The notes: a model not told the origin generated them from the letters alone. A stretch of DNA of 53,138 bases from Spirochaetales bacterium (GCA_007127105.1 SLAA01000073.1:1-53138); one strand, 5' to 3'. Positions 42,095 to 50,044 are shown, counted from the first letter of the stretch. Translations and numbers: made by a program.

Positions 42095-44401
42095 ATGTCA
42101 ATTCTCATTCGACGCCTGGTGTATCTCTGCATGGGGGTGATAGGCGGCCTTGCGGTCTGGCCCGCAGTCGAGCTTATGCTCAGTGTACAGCACCTTTTTC
42201 CAACCTACCTCCTGTTCAGCCTCACATCGGGAGCCATTTTTGGTGCAGTTATGGGCGGCTTTTTCGGCATGATTGACGGCATGATTGCAGGTGCGACCCG
42301 ACGAGTTCTCAGCGGCGCTGGCTTTGGGGCGCTCATAGGCGCTGGTGGTGGCGCCGTGGGGTTCTTCATTGGACAGATGCTTCTGCTCCTTCTCAGTGAT
42401 CCGGACGTGGTGGGCATTGCGTTATCACGAGCAATCGGCTGGGCGGTCTTGGGGCTGTGCGTCGGTGCATCCGAAGGTATTCGCCGAGTTTCATGGCGCC
42501 GTGCTGGTGTAGGAGTAGTGGGTGGTTTTTTGGGAGGTCTGCTTGGTGGTACTGCCATTGAAGTAATACCCTACTGGCTCCCTGAGGGAGTGGCACGTCC
42601 GGCGGGGCTTCTGCTGTATGGGCTCCTGGTGAGCGGTATGTATAGTCTGGTAGAAAGTCGACAAAGCAGTGGTCTGTTGCGACTCTTGAACGGCTTGTAC
42701 AAGGGGAAGGAGTTCATTCTTAATCAACGCAGGATTCGCATAGGGGTGTCGCAAGGGAGTGATGTGCTTCTTCCAGGCTACCACCGCGTTGCTGAGCGAC
42801 ACGCCGAGGTGCGGGAGCTTAAAGGTGAGTTGAGGTTGGTGGCGCTGAGTGAGGACCACCCGACCAAGGTTAATGACGAGCAGCTTGGAACGTCTTCACA
42901 ACGAGCACTCAAGTTTGGCGATGTGATACAGATTGGTAGCGCCAAGTTTCTCTTTCGGCCACTTTTGGTGCTGGGGGTGCTCCTCCTTGGTACGCTCGTG
43001 GTCGGCCCGGTTCGGTTGCAGGCTCAGAATCTTCGCGTTGCGCAGGTGAACACCGCCCGCTTACTGACCCACCAGGCGGTGGACTTGTACCTGGGAATTA
43101 CCGACGCTGACGGTAGCCCCATTGGGGGCGTCGGCGCGGCTCATCTGCGAGTGTACGAGTCCACCGATGGTCTGACATATACCGAGGTTCCGGTTCTGGA
43201 GGTGGAGGAACGTGCCGCCGAGACCGAAGGCGTCACGGTGCTGTTACTGGTAGACAACTCCGGGAGTATGTATGCCACCATAGATGGGAGCCCGACTCAA
43301 GATCCGGAGCAGACACGAATGGCTGGTGTCAAGCGGGCAATTCGCAGCTTTCTGGCTGAGATTGAGCACCCGAGGGACCGCGTAGCGCTCGCCGAGTTCA
43401 ATACCCATTACTCATTGCTGACCGAAGCTACAGATTCATTACGCACCGTTGAGCTTTTACTCGACACGATCACTCGACCGAGGCCGGAGGACGCGTATAC
43501 CGAACTGTATCGAGCAATCTCTCTGGCTACCGAAGATCTGGAGGCAGCCGAGGGTAGGCGAGCGCTTCTTGTTCTCACAGATGGAGAAAACTATCCATTC
43601 ACGGTGCATAGCGGCCAGCCCCATCCGGTGCACGGAGAGGAAGTTGTTATCGGTGAGGAACTGCTTTATCAACTGCAACGTAGCGCGGTTGGGGTATTTG
43701 GTATTAGCTTTGCCGGTGGAACCGATCCCATGCTCCAAGAGATTGCTGGCACTGGCGGGGGGCAGGTCTACGACGCCGCCGACGGCGATGAGCTCGGAGC
43801 CATATACTCTGACATTCGGGAACGCATTCTGCAGGAGTATCGTGTGCGCTACCGGGCGGCAATAACACCTACCGAGCAGCGGTACGTGAGGGTGGTTCTT
43901 GAAGTTCCGGCGGGCAGGGCTGAGCAGGAGCGCAGCTACTTCGCCGGAACCCTCTTTGGCCTTCCGCGTGACGACTTTGGTGCCCTCTTTGGTATACCTT
44001 TTCTGGTGGCGCTATTGCTCGCTGCCGCGCTTGCACGCTTGCGATTCCTCAACCGGCGTAGCTCGGCAAATGTTGAAATCCTGGACCTGCGTGGGCGGTC
44101 AACTCAGGTGCTCAATCTTAGCGGACAACAGACAGTTATTGGGGCAAGCGCTGAGGCAGATATCACGCTCAGTCATTCCCCCGACATGCAGGACAAACAT
44201 GCAACTATTGTGTTTGACGAAAGAAAGGGAAGCTATACCGTTGTGAGTGTGCAGCCTGTAGAGGTCAACAACCATCTGACAAACCGGCGTGAACTTGAGC
44301 CGGGGGATGTCATTCAGCTTCCGGGTGCCACCGTAGTTTTTGACCGTCCTGAGAGACATGAAGGTCCCGAGCGACCGGAGTCTTCCGCGGACTCCGATTG
44401 A
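42095..44401 (+). CDS. Polytopic membrane protein with FHA - VWA - FHA domains
   Basis: 768 residues. Residues ~1-185 hold five or six Gly-rich membrane helices. FHA domain 1 (~205-288) contains RIRIGVSQGSDVLL and RHAEVREL. A helix at ~289-308 leads to a VWA domain (~380-570) with intact MIDAS VDNSGSM (Asp387, Ser389, Ser391) and LVLTDGEN. A helix at ~633-651 precedes FHA domain 2 (~665-755; VIGASAEADITL, DKHATIVFD). The predicted arrangement puts both FHA domains in the cytoplasm and VWA outside. Both FHA domains lack the usual Arg after IG and the Ser of SxxH, so phosphothreonine binding is uncertain. It directly follows the kinase gene and is a candidate substrate or effector. Confidence 0.87.
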   Translation: MSILIRRLVYLCMGVIGGLAVWPAVELMLSVQHLFPTYLLFSLTSGAIFGAVMGGFFGMIDGMIAGATRRVLSGAGFGALIGAGGGAVGFFIGQMLLLLLSDPDVVGIALSRAIGWAVLGLCVGASEGIRRVSWRRAGVGVVGGFLGGLLGGTAIEVIPYWLPEGVARPAGLLLYGLLVSGMYSLVESRQSSGLLRLLNGLYKGKEFILNQRRIRIGVSQGSDVLLPGYHRVAERHAEVRELKGELRLVALSEDHPTKVNDEQLGTSSQRALKFGDVIQIGSAKFLFRPLLVLGVLLLGTLVVGPVRLQAQNLRVAQVNTARLLTHQAVDLYLGITDADGSPIGGVGAAHLRVYESTDGLTYTEVPVLEVEERAAETEGVTVLLLVDNSGSMYATIDGSPTQDPEQTRMAGVKRAIRSFLAEIEHPRDRVALAEFNTHYSLLTEATDSLRTVELLLDTITRPRPEDAYTELYRAISLATEDLEAAEGRRALLVLTDGENYPFTVHSGQPHPVHGEEVVIGEELLYQLQRSAVGVFGISFAGGTDPMLQEIAGTGGGQVYDAADGDELGAIYSDIRERILQEYRVRYRAAITPTEQRYVRVVLEVPAGRAEQERSYFAGTLFGLPRDDFGALFGIPFLVALLLAAALARLRFLNRRSSANVEILDLRGRSTQVLNLSGQQTVIGASAEADITLSHSPDMQDKHATIVFDERKGSYTVVSVQPVEVNNHLTNRRELEPGDVIQLPGATVVFDRPERHEGPERPESSADSD

Positions 44402-44512
44402 TCGAGTAACGCGGAAGAATCATTGTGATCTTGACCTAATCTTAACACAACCCCGACTCAGTCTGGACATGCCTTGTGTACACTCGGTGTATCAAAGCAA
44501 GGAGGAAGTGAC

Positions 44513-44641
44513 ATGAAAAAACTTCTCTTAGGTATTTTGTTGGTTGGATCGATGAGTCTTCTCTTCTTCGCCTGTGAACCGGTGGAAGGAGACTTTGGTG
44601 AGCCACTGGATGAGCCAATGGAGCAAGAAAACGGATTCTAA
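44513..44641 (+). CDS. 42-residue lipoprotein
   Basis: A short reading frame from the ATG at 44513 to TAA at 44639-44641, with a strong AAGGAGG seven bases upstream. The N-terminus KKLLLGILLVGSMSLLFFAC is a lipoprotein signal ending in Phe-Phe-Ala-Cys, Cys21. The mature part is only 22 residues and very acidic (EPVEGDFGEPLDEPMEQENG). It lies 42 bases before the DUF4168 gene and is probably co-transcribed with it. The 111 bases upstream contain TTGACC and TGGACA but no well-spaced -10. Function unknown; small and easily missed. Confidence 0.75.
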   Translation: MKKLLLGILLVGSMSLLFFACEPVEGDFGEPLDEPMEQENGF

Positions 44642-44683
44642 TGGTGCATTGATCAGCATTAGTGAAGCACAAGGAGTACAACA

Positions 44684-45190
44684 ATGCAACATGGAAGAAA
44701 AACAAGACGATCGGTCACCCCGCTCATAATGGGTGCCGTCATTGGGGCGGTGAGCATGGTTTTTGCCGCCCCGGTAGTCGCGCAAACCGGGTTTGAGGCA
44801 CCACCTCAGCAAGCACAAATAGAGGTGAGCGACGGTGAGCTGGCTAGTTTCGCAGATGCCATGGGCGACCTGCAAGAGATTCAGTTTGAGGCACAGAGCG
44901 AAGTGAATGAGATGGTAGAAAGCTCCGAACTGGATACCGCACGTTTTAACGAGATTCACAACGCCTTGAACAACCCTGAGTTTGACATGCCTGCGGATGT
45001 AACTGACGGCGAGCGCGACACCTATGAGAGCCTCATTGGTTCCATTGGTGAGGTTGAGCAGGAGATGCAGGCCGACATCCAAACGGTGGTCGCCGATGCC
45101 GGGCTTGAGGTTGAACGCTTCAACGAGATAGCCATGGCCGTACAGAGTGACCCTGAGCTCTTTGAGCGCCTTCAGGAGTACATGCAATAG
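44684..45190 (+). CDS. Exported DUF4168 protein
   Basis: 168 residues. A signal peptide (PLIMGAVIGAVSMVFAAPVVAQ) is followed by two similar halves, as in DUF4168: VSDGELASFADAMGDLQEIQ with ARFNEIHNALNNPE, and then a helical IGEVEQEMQADIQTVV with ERFNEIAMAVQSDPEL. The mature protein is acidic and all-helical. The family is found in several bacterial phyla and has no established function. SD AAGGAG precedes the ATG. A strong terminator follows, so with the small lipoprotein it forms a short separate transcript. Confidence 0.85.
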   Translation: MQHGRKTRRSVTPLIMGAVIGAVSMVFAAPVVAQTGFEAPPQQAQIEVSDGELASFADAMGDLQEIQFEAQSEVNEMVESSELDTARFNEIHNALNNPEFDMPADVTDGERDTYESLIGSIGEVEQEMQADIQTVVADAGLEVERFNEIAMAVQSDPELFERLQEYMQ

Positions 45191-45243
45191 GTACGACGCA
45201 GCGTCCGAAGCGGTAGCGTTCGCGCTGCTGGCATTCAGCTGAG

Positions 45244-45278
45244 ACGGGAGGTTCCAATGAGGGCCTCCCGTTTTTTTT
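45244..45278 (+). terminator. Intrinsic terminator after the DUF4168 gene
   Basis: ACGGGAGG (45244-45251), a 12-base loop and CCTCCCGT (45264-45271), running into eight Ts (45271-45278). It is the clearest plus-strand terminator in the window and separates the DUF4168 unit from the 45384 gene. Confidence 0.9.
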
Positions 45279-45383
45279 CGCCTCCGGCGTCGCCAACCAA
45301 GAGGTGCTGGCCGGTCTCCATTGAAAAAGCTTATTTTTTCAGTGTGATTACGCTTACTCATCGACGCGTATACGGAGGTAGCT

Positions 45384-47429
45384 ATGCAGTTCTCGAAAAC
45401 CATCGCTCCCCATAAGTCCACACTGCCGGTTGACCTGAGACCGCGGGTGTGGCGTGCAGTTCTGTTTCTCGTGTTTTTTATGGGTGTGTTCCTGCACTTG
45501 GGTGTTGCTCAGGAAGGCCCCGATCTCATTGATGAACCAGAGTCTCTGCGAGTTCCGCGCATTGGAGTAGCGCGCGTCTTTGGGGGCGACGAAGACGCGA
45601 GACTATCTGCGGTTGCAGAGTCACTTACCGACACGGTAGAGCTCAACCTGCGACTTCTCGGTCGATACGAGGTGCATCGTCTCGATGCACCTGAGTTGGC
45701 CGTAGGCGATATCCAAGGACAGACAGCCTGGGCCGCGGAGGTGGCCGCCGAGGAGCTTCTCGATTATGTGCTCTTGGGTACTGCCACCGCCGACGAACTT
45801 GCGATATCTATCGAGCTGAGCATCTTTGACCGCCAAGAGGACGCGCGTACGGTCGATGCCGCAGAACGGGTTGAGAGCATCTTTGATCTTTTTGATGCTG
45901 CAGACGAGGTAACAACCACGCTCCTCTCGGCCTTCAGTGGAGAAATAATCGTCTTTGGCACTCTTTCCATTCAACCTGACAGACCGGGAAGCTATACTGT
46001 CCTCATTGACGGAGCCGAAATTGGTGTCAACATCCGCGAGCAACGGGTTCTTGCCGGGAACCGAGTGATTGAAATCACCCAGGATCGAATCTTTGACACC
46101 TACATCATTCATAGCGAAACCGTCTCGGTACAGGAAGCTCGCATCGAGCCCGTGCGCTTTGAAATACCGCTACTACATCCTGATGAATCAGCCGCGATTG
46201 CGGAAATTGAGAATGAGATTGACGAGTTGTGGAACCTTCCAAATGCACAATTTCAAGTCGAACGTAGTTTTGAAGAACTTGAAGAACTGCTTTCGGACAC
46301 GCCGTTCGCACCGGAACTCAGCGGAGAGTTGCAACGGGTGAGGGAAGTGAGGCAAGCATATGCACAACATGCCGCCGCGGGCTTTCCGTTTGACCCCGAG
46401 CGTGTTCGATTGGTTGCGTCCTTCGACCGGTTGTCAACCAGCTATGGGTTCATGGACCCCGGCGCCCAGGAGGTGCCCGAGGTATCGCGTCCTGGGTTCC
46501 TTAACCGACTTGATATCTTCTCTGCAGGCTCGCCTACGCGCCTGCGCCTTGGGGGCGGTATTGCGCTTGGGTCAGACTATAAGATTCCTGGTGTCTCATC
46601 CGGGGCAGGTGAGAATCTGGACGGTCTTGGCAGCTTTGCTGGAGTCGGTTTGGAGTTCGCGCCTGGGTCAGGGATCTTTCATGGGCTTATGAACCTGGAG
46701 TCCGGCAGTGGTGGCGACAACGTGAGCATTCTTGAGGCAGGAGACGAGCCAATATCGTACCGCTACGGTTATGCTGGCCTGGGGCTGGGCGTGAACTATG
46801 AAGTTCTCAACCGGCTGGGAGTCCTGGTTGACCTTGAGTATGGACTGCAGATGATCAGGTATGATCTGGGAAATGATGAGTCGGGTAGCGTGACCACAGA
46901 CCCTGCCGATGGTCGAGTAGCCCTGCGAACAGGGTTGAGGTTTGCGGTATCTCCCCGTTTTGATGCCCAGATAGCTTATGAGGTGCAACCTCGCGGCGTG
47001 TTGCGCCATACCCTGGGTGTCAGCATTGTGTCCCGAATAGGGCCGGTACGAGATCGCCGGAGCAATCCTGCTCTGGATCGGGATATCCCCTTTGAGTATG
47101 CAGTGGCTATGAATGAAGCCGGGGCTGACTACCTAGATGAGCGATATATTTCCGCATACTATGGATACCGGCAGGCGCTTAGTCTTGCCGAGACCGTGGA
47201 ACAGGAAGCTTTTGCGCAGGCTGCGTTAGCTCGAGCACGTTATGAATATGAAGCTCAACTCGTCGGACGCAGTTTCGAGGGTATTGAAACGACCTTGCAG
47301 CACTATCTCGCGCTGCGGGAGCTTGATCGCGACCTGGCGCTCGAACTCAACTATCTCGTGCGGGCTGAGCCGGACTCCGAGGACGAGGAACTCCGACGAC
47401 TTCGCCAGGCAGTGCGCTGGTTTGAGTAA
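45384..47429 (+). CDS. Large exported protein with PEGA-like and probable beta-barrel regions
   Basis: 681 residues. A signal segment lies near 24-42 (RAVLFLVFFMGVFLHLGVAQ). Residues ~55-190 resemble TolB-N/FlgO-type domains (RIGVARVFGGDEDARLSAVAES, LLDYVLLGTATADEL). A PEGA-like stretch follows (GSYTVLIDGAEIGVNIREQRVLAGNRVIEI). Residues ~385-555 alternate polar and hydrophobic residues with Gly and aromatic turns (LRLGGGIALGSDYK, YGYAGLGLGVNYEVLNRLGV), fitting outer-membrane beta strands. A helical C-terminus (~560-681) shows TPR-like features. It is probably an outer-membrane or periplasmic protein. Start ATG at 45384 with ACGGAGG. The 193 bases before it hold the DUF4168 terminator and no confident promoter. 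Function unknown. Confidence 0.72.
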   Translation: MQFSKTIAPHKSTLPVDLRPRVWRAVLFLVFFMGVFLHLGVAQEGPDLIDEPESLRVPRIGVARVFGGDEDARLSAVAESLTDTVELNLRLLGRYEVHRLDAPELAVGDIQGQTAWAAEVAAEELLDYVLLGTATADELAISIELSIFDRQEDARTVDAAERVESIFDLFDAADEVTTTLLSAFSGEIIVFGTLSIQPDRPGSYTVLIDGAEIGVNIREQRVLAGNRVIEITQDRIFDTYIIHSETVSVQEARIEPVRFEIPLLHPDESAAIAEIENEIDELWNLPNAQFQVERSFEELEELLSDTPFAPELSGELQRVREVRQAYAQHAAAGFPFDPERVRLVASFDRLSTSYGFMDPGAQEVPEVSRPGFLNRLDIFSAGSPTRLRLGGGIALGSDYKIPGVSSGAGENLDGLGSFAGVGLEFAPGSGIFHGLMNLESGSGGDNVSILEAGDEPISYRYGYAGLGLGVNYEVLNRLGVLVDLEYGLQMIRYDLGNDESGSVTTDPADGRVALRTGLRFAVSPRFDAQIAYEVQPRGVLRHTLGVSIVSRIGPVRDRRSNPALDRDIPFEYAVAMNEAGADYLDERYISAYYGYRQALSLAETVEQEAFAQAALARARYEYEAQLVGRSFEGIETTLQHYLALRELDRDLALELNYLVRAEPDSEDEELRRLRQAVRWFE

Positions 47430-47471
47430 TCCCGGATACTCATTGACCACCGCCTGTGAAAAGTCAAAAAG

Positions 47472-47656
47472 TCAGGACGGTGAACCCTTCGGCAATAAGC
47501 CTGCGCCGTCAAAGATAATGCGGACATCATCACCGAATTCCTTGGCCTCCTTGGCAAGCTCAAGCGCGCAGGATGATCAGTTTGTTCAAGCTCTAATCTG
47601 AGATTCTCGTCAGCAGTAGGGGAAGCCAAAAGCACGAAGGCGTAGTGCGGGGTGAT
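47472..47656 (-). pseudogene. Decayed DsrE-like gene fragment
   Basis: The minus strand reads YAFVLLASPTADENL and so on in one frame, then from about 47567 continues in another frame as ALELAKEAKEFGDDVRIIFDG, followed by AGLLPKGSPS and a stop at 47474-47472. The pattern (beta strand, then ELAKE-x-KE-x-G-x-x-V-x-x-x-FDGAG) is typical of small DsrE-family proteins. There is no start codon, at least one frameshift, and the second half of the family is absent. The fragment abuts tRNA-Thr. This is recognition by eye; the frame change is seen directly, the family call is an inference. Confidence 0.5.
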
Positions 47657-47666
47657 GTGGAAAAAT

Positions 47667-47738
47667 AGCCAGGAGTGAGGATTGAACTCACGACCTGCTC
47701 ATTACGAGTGAGCCGCTCTACCACTGAGCTATCCTGGC
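47667..47738 (-). tRNA. tRNA-Thr (anticodon CGT)
   Basis: A 72-base cloverleaf on the minus strand. The acceptor stem is GCCAGGA/TCCTGGC with discriminator T, and the D stem is GCTC/GAGC with loop AGTGGTA. The anticodon stem is GCTCA/TGAGC with loop CTCGTAA, giving anticodon CGT, which reads ACG. The T stem is GTGAG/CTCAC with loop TTCAATC. CCA is not encoded, so it must be added after transcription. It has its own promoter at 47751-47779 and is followed by a short T-rich stretch. Confidence 0.95.
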
Positions 47739-47750
47739 GTGTGAGGTCGC

Positions 47751-47779
47751 AGTATAGCGAAATCGTTTCGTCATATCAA
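47751..47779 (-). promoter_or_regulatory. Promoter of tRNA-Thr
   Basis: Minus strand: TTGATA (47779-47774), a 17-base spacer and TATACT (47756-47751), followed by a GC-rich discriminator GCGACC of the kind found at stringently controlled stable-RNA promoters. Transcription would start about 6 bases before the tRNA. Confidence 0.8.
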
Positions 47780-47803
47780 GGTTTTTTCCCACAGCACCGA
47801 TAA
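47777..47803 (+). promoter_or_regulatory. Sigma-28 (FliA)-like promoter of the flagellar rod genes
   Basis: CAAGGTTT at 47777-47784, 11 bases, and ACCGATAA at 47796-47803, compared with the consensus TAAAGTTT-N11-GCCGATAA: 6/8 and 7/8 matches at exact spacing. It lies 81 bases before the GTG of the first rod gene and overlaps the -35 of the divergent tRNA-Thr promoter. Confidence 0.65.
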
Positions 47804-47883
47804 TCAACTGTAGTTGCCCGCGCGGAAAGCGTGATGTAACGAGCAGATGCTTGCGCCAAGACGGCGCGAAGCGGGGGGATCGC

Positions 47884-48744
47884 GTGATTCGAGGTTTATA
47901 CACAGCTGCCAGCGGCATGCATGCCCAGGAACACAGGCTTGATGCGCTTGCGAACAACCTGGCCAACGTAGACACCGCGGCCTATAAGCGGGACCAGTCG
48001 GTGCACAAAGCCTTTCCGGAACTTCTCATACGTCGAATGTCGGACGACGGAGTGCAGCGTGTGCCCTTTATGCGGCCTATAGGTTCAGTTGACACTGCGC
48101 CGGTCGTCGGAAGGCTCGGTACCGGGGTAGAACAGAACGAGGTCTACACCATTTACAGTCAGGGGTCGCTGAAATCAAGCAGCAACGACTTTGACCTGGC
48201 CCTGAACGGCCCCGGCTTTTTTGTTGTGGAGACGCCCTACGGGGAACGGCTGACCCGCAACGGCTCCTTCATGATTGGCCAGGAGGGGATTCTCTTAACA
48301 CAGGAAGGTTTTCCTGTGCTGGGCGAGAATGGCCCCATCGAGCTCAAACTCAATAATTTTCGGGTAGAAAAGGACGGCCGGATCTTCCATAACCCACGCT
48401 ATGCCGACGACCCAAACCGTCTGGTCACCATGAGAGAGAACGAGTGGGAGGAGATGGAGGAGCTTGACCAGCTGCGCCTGGTCGATGTACGCCGCCCGCG
48501 ACATCTCCGTAAACAAGGCGGCAGTCTGTATAACTCCACCTGGGAAAGCGGTGATCCACAGAGGCTTGAGGGAGATGCACGGCCGCAGGTCTTGCAGGGC
48601 TACATCGAGACATCGAACGTGAATCCAGTCACCGAAATGGTTGAGATGATAGCGGTGAACCGTGCCTACGAGTCCAATCAGAAAGTTATTGATGCACAAG
48701 ACCAGAGCACCGGCAAGCTTCTCAATGAAGCTTTGCGAATGTAG
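47884..48744 (+). CDS. Flagellar basal-body rod protein, FlgF/FlhO type
   Basis: 286 residues from the GTG at 47884, preceded by GGGGGGAT. Rod/hook family signatures: N-terminal IRGLYTAASGMHAQEHRLDALANNLANVDTxxYK, a central DLALNGPGFFVVETPYGERLTRNGSF, and C-terminal LQGYIETSNVNPVTEMVEMIAVNRAYESNQK. It builds the distal or proximal rod of the periplasmic flagellum. Spirochaetes carry two tandem FlgG-like genes; the first corresponds to FlhO/FlgF (Borrelia flhO, treponeme flgG-1). It is followed by flgG and a FlgJ-type gene, and preceded by a sigma-28-like promoter. Confidence 0.92.
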   Translation: MIRGLYTAASGMHAQEHRLDALANNLANVDTAAYKRDQSVHKAFPELLIRRMSDDGVQRVPFMRPIGSVDTAPVVGRLGTGVEQNEVYTIYSQGSLKSSSNDFDLALNGPGFFVVETPYGERLTRNGSFMIGQEGILLTQEGFPVLGENGPIELKLNNFRVEKDGRIFHNPRYADDPNRLVTMRENEWEEMEELDQLRLVDVRRPRHLRKQGGSLYNSTWESGDPQRLEGDARPQVLQGYIETSNVNPVTEMVEMIAVNRAYESNQKVIDAQDQSTGKLLNEALRM

Positions 48745-48757
48745 GGAGTAAGAACAC

Positions 48758-49552
48758 ATGATGCGTGCATTATGGACCGGCGCCTCCGGGATGACCGGCC
48801 AGCAGTTTAATATTGACACCGTTGCCAACAACCTGAGTAACGTGAACACTACCGGCTTCAAAAAAAACCGTGCCGACTTCCAGGATCTCATCTACCAGAC
48901 AGTGCGAACTGCGGGCACGCCCGCAACCGAGGAAACCCTCGTGCCTGTTGGTGTACAGGTTGGACACGGAGCGCGAGTTGCGGGAACACAGAAGATGTTT
49001 TCTCAGGGTTCGTTGCAACACACTGATAACCCTGGTGACATTGCTATTGAGGGCGAAGGCTTTTTCCGAGTCATGATGTATGACGGCAGCCTGGCCTACA
49101 CGCGTGACGGTGCCTTCAAAATTGACGCTGAAGGGCAGCTGGTGAGCTCGGACGGCTACCGCGTCATGCCGGAGATTATTCTTCCGGAAGGGTTTCTGCA
49201 GAACTCCCTGAACATTACCGAAGACGGGCGTGTCTTTGTGAACTTGCCCGATATCGACGACCCGATCGAGGTCGGCCGCATGGAGCTGTATCGTTTCGTT
49301 AATCCAGCCGGGTTGCAGGCGGTAGGTGAGAACCTGTTTAAGGTTTCTGGGGCCTCGGGCGATGCAATTGCCGGGGTGCCGGGCTTTGACGGAATGGGCC
49401 GCACACATCATAAGTTTCTGGAAACCTCGAATGTCGACGCGATTGAGGAAATGGTGAACATGATTGTGGCGCAGCGCGCCTACGAAATGAACTCGCGTAC
49501 CATTCAAACTACCGACTCAATGCTTGGTATTGCAAACAGCCTGAAACGGTAA
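48758..49552 (+). CDS. flgG: Flagellar distal rod protein FlgG
   Basis: 264 residues, the standard FlgG length. MMRALWTGASGMTGQQFNID starts the N-terminal helical domain, with VANNLSNVNTTGFKK as the family signature. GDIAIEGEGFFRVMMYDGSLAYTRDGAFK is the D1 region, and KFLETSNVDAIEEMVNMIVAQRAYEMNSR is the C-terminal helix. The YxxxD-type FlgG-specific insert region (ADFQDLIYQTVR) is present, as in bacterial FlgG. ATG at 48758, 13 bases after the FlgF/FlhO stop, with a GGGAGTAAG ribosome site. Confidence 0.96.
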   Translation: MMRALWTGASGMTGQQFNIDTVANNLSNVNTTGFKKNRADFQDLIYQTVRTAGTPATEETLVPVGVQVGHGARVAGTQKMFSQGSLQHTDNPGDIAIEGEGFFRVMMYDGSLAYTRDGAFKIDAEGQLVSSDGYRVMPEIILPEGFLQNSLNITEDGRVFVNLPDIDDPIEVGRMELYRFVNPAGLQAVGENLFKVSGASGDAIAGVPGFDGMGRTHHKFLETSNVDAIEEMVNMIVAQRAYEMNSRTIQTTDSMLGIANSLKR

Positions 49553-49595
49553 CGCGCTACTCTCGTGGCGTGTACCCCCCCGTGGTGAGGAATAG

Positions 49596-49913
49596 ATGAT
49601 GGATGTACTAAACAGCAACATGGCCCGTTTTCATACCGCGCAGAGCGCCGCGACCTCTAACACCCCTACCATTCGGGGCAACGAAGAAAGGGAGCGCCTG
49701 ATAGAGGTCACTCAGGAGTTCGAGGCGATGTTTGTGAAACAGATGCTCGACTCCATGCGCTCAAGCCGCGATACCGAGAGCGACCTCTTTCACGGTGGAT
49801 TTGCCGAAGAGGTGTTTGATGACATGCTTTACAGTGAGTATGCCAAAAAGATGGCCGCAGGCGCAGATTTTGGCATTGCGCGACTACTCCAGCAACAGTT
49901 TGGAGTTGAATAG
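49596..49913 (+). CDS. flgJ: Rod-binding protein, FlgJ N-terminal domain only
   Basis: 105 residues. RLIEVTQEFEAMFVKQMLDSMRSS and LFHGGFAEEVFDDMLYSEYAKKMA are the rod-binding domain that caps and scaffolds rod assembly. The muramidase domain found at the C-terminus of gammaproteobacterial FlgJ is absent, as is usual in spirochaetes and epsilonproteobacteria; a separate cell-wall hydrolase must open the peptidoglycan. The M23 endopeptidase at 30091 is one candidate (inference). ATG at 49596 (or 49599) with GTGAGGAA upstream. It lies 43 bases after flgG and is last in the flagellar unit. Confidence 0.9.
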   Translation: MMDVLNSNMARFHTAQSAATSNTPTIRGNEERERLIEVTQEFEAMFVKQMLDSMRSSRDTESDLFHGGFAEEVFDDMLYSEYAKKMAAGADFGIARLLQQQFGVE

Positions 49914-49953
49914 GCGTATCTCTTCGTCTCAAGAACGTACAAAAAAATGCACA

Positions 49954-49974
49954 GTTCCCGTGGATCACGGGAAC
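49954..49974. promoter_or_regulatory. Perfect inverted repeat upstream of the sigma-54 promoter
   Basis: GTTCCCGTG, GAT, CACGGGAAC: nine matched bases either side of a 3-base centre, about 97-117 bases before the predicted start of the sigma gene. That is a usual position for an enhancer site bound by a sigma-54 activator. It could instead end flgJ transcription, but no T-run follows on the plus strand. Confidence 0.5.
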
Positions 49975-50007
49975 GAAAATTGCAACCTCCAGACAATTCC
50001 CTAATAC

Positions 50008-50019
50008 ATAACAAGTTAT
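50008..50019. promoter_or_regulatory. Second short inverted repeat before the sigma gene
   Basis: ATAAC-AA-GTTAT, extended outward by CTAATA at 50001 and TATTAG ending at 50022. AT-rich and about 50-60 bases before the predicted start; a candidate IHF/HU or regulator site between the distal repeat and the -24/-12 element. Confidence 0.3.
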
Positions 50020-50044
50020 TAGCTCGACTCCTGCGTTGGAAAGT

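Noticed and set aside
44471-44494. GTGTACAC-type imperfect repeat before the small lipoprotein
   Set aside because: Too short and without a T-run to be a terminator; no operator can be named.
44528-45421. 297-residue minus-strand open frame
   Set aside because: It covers the DUF4168 gene and its terminator on the opposite strand and has no recognisable motif.
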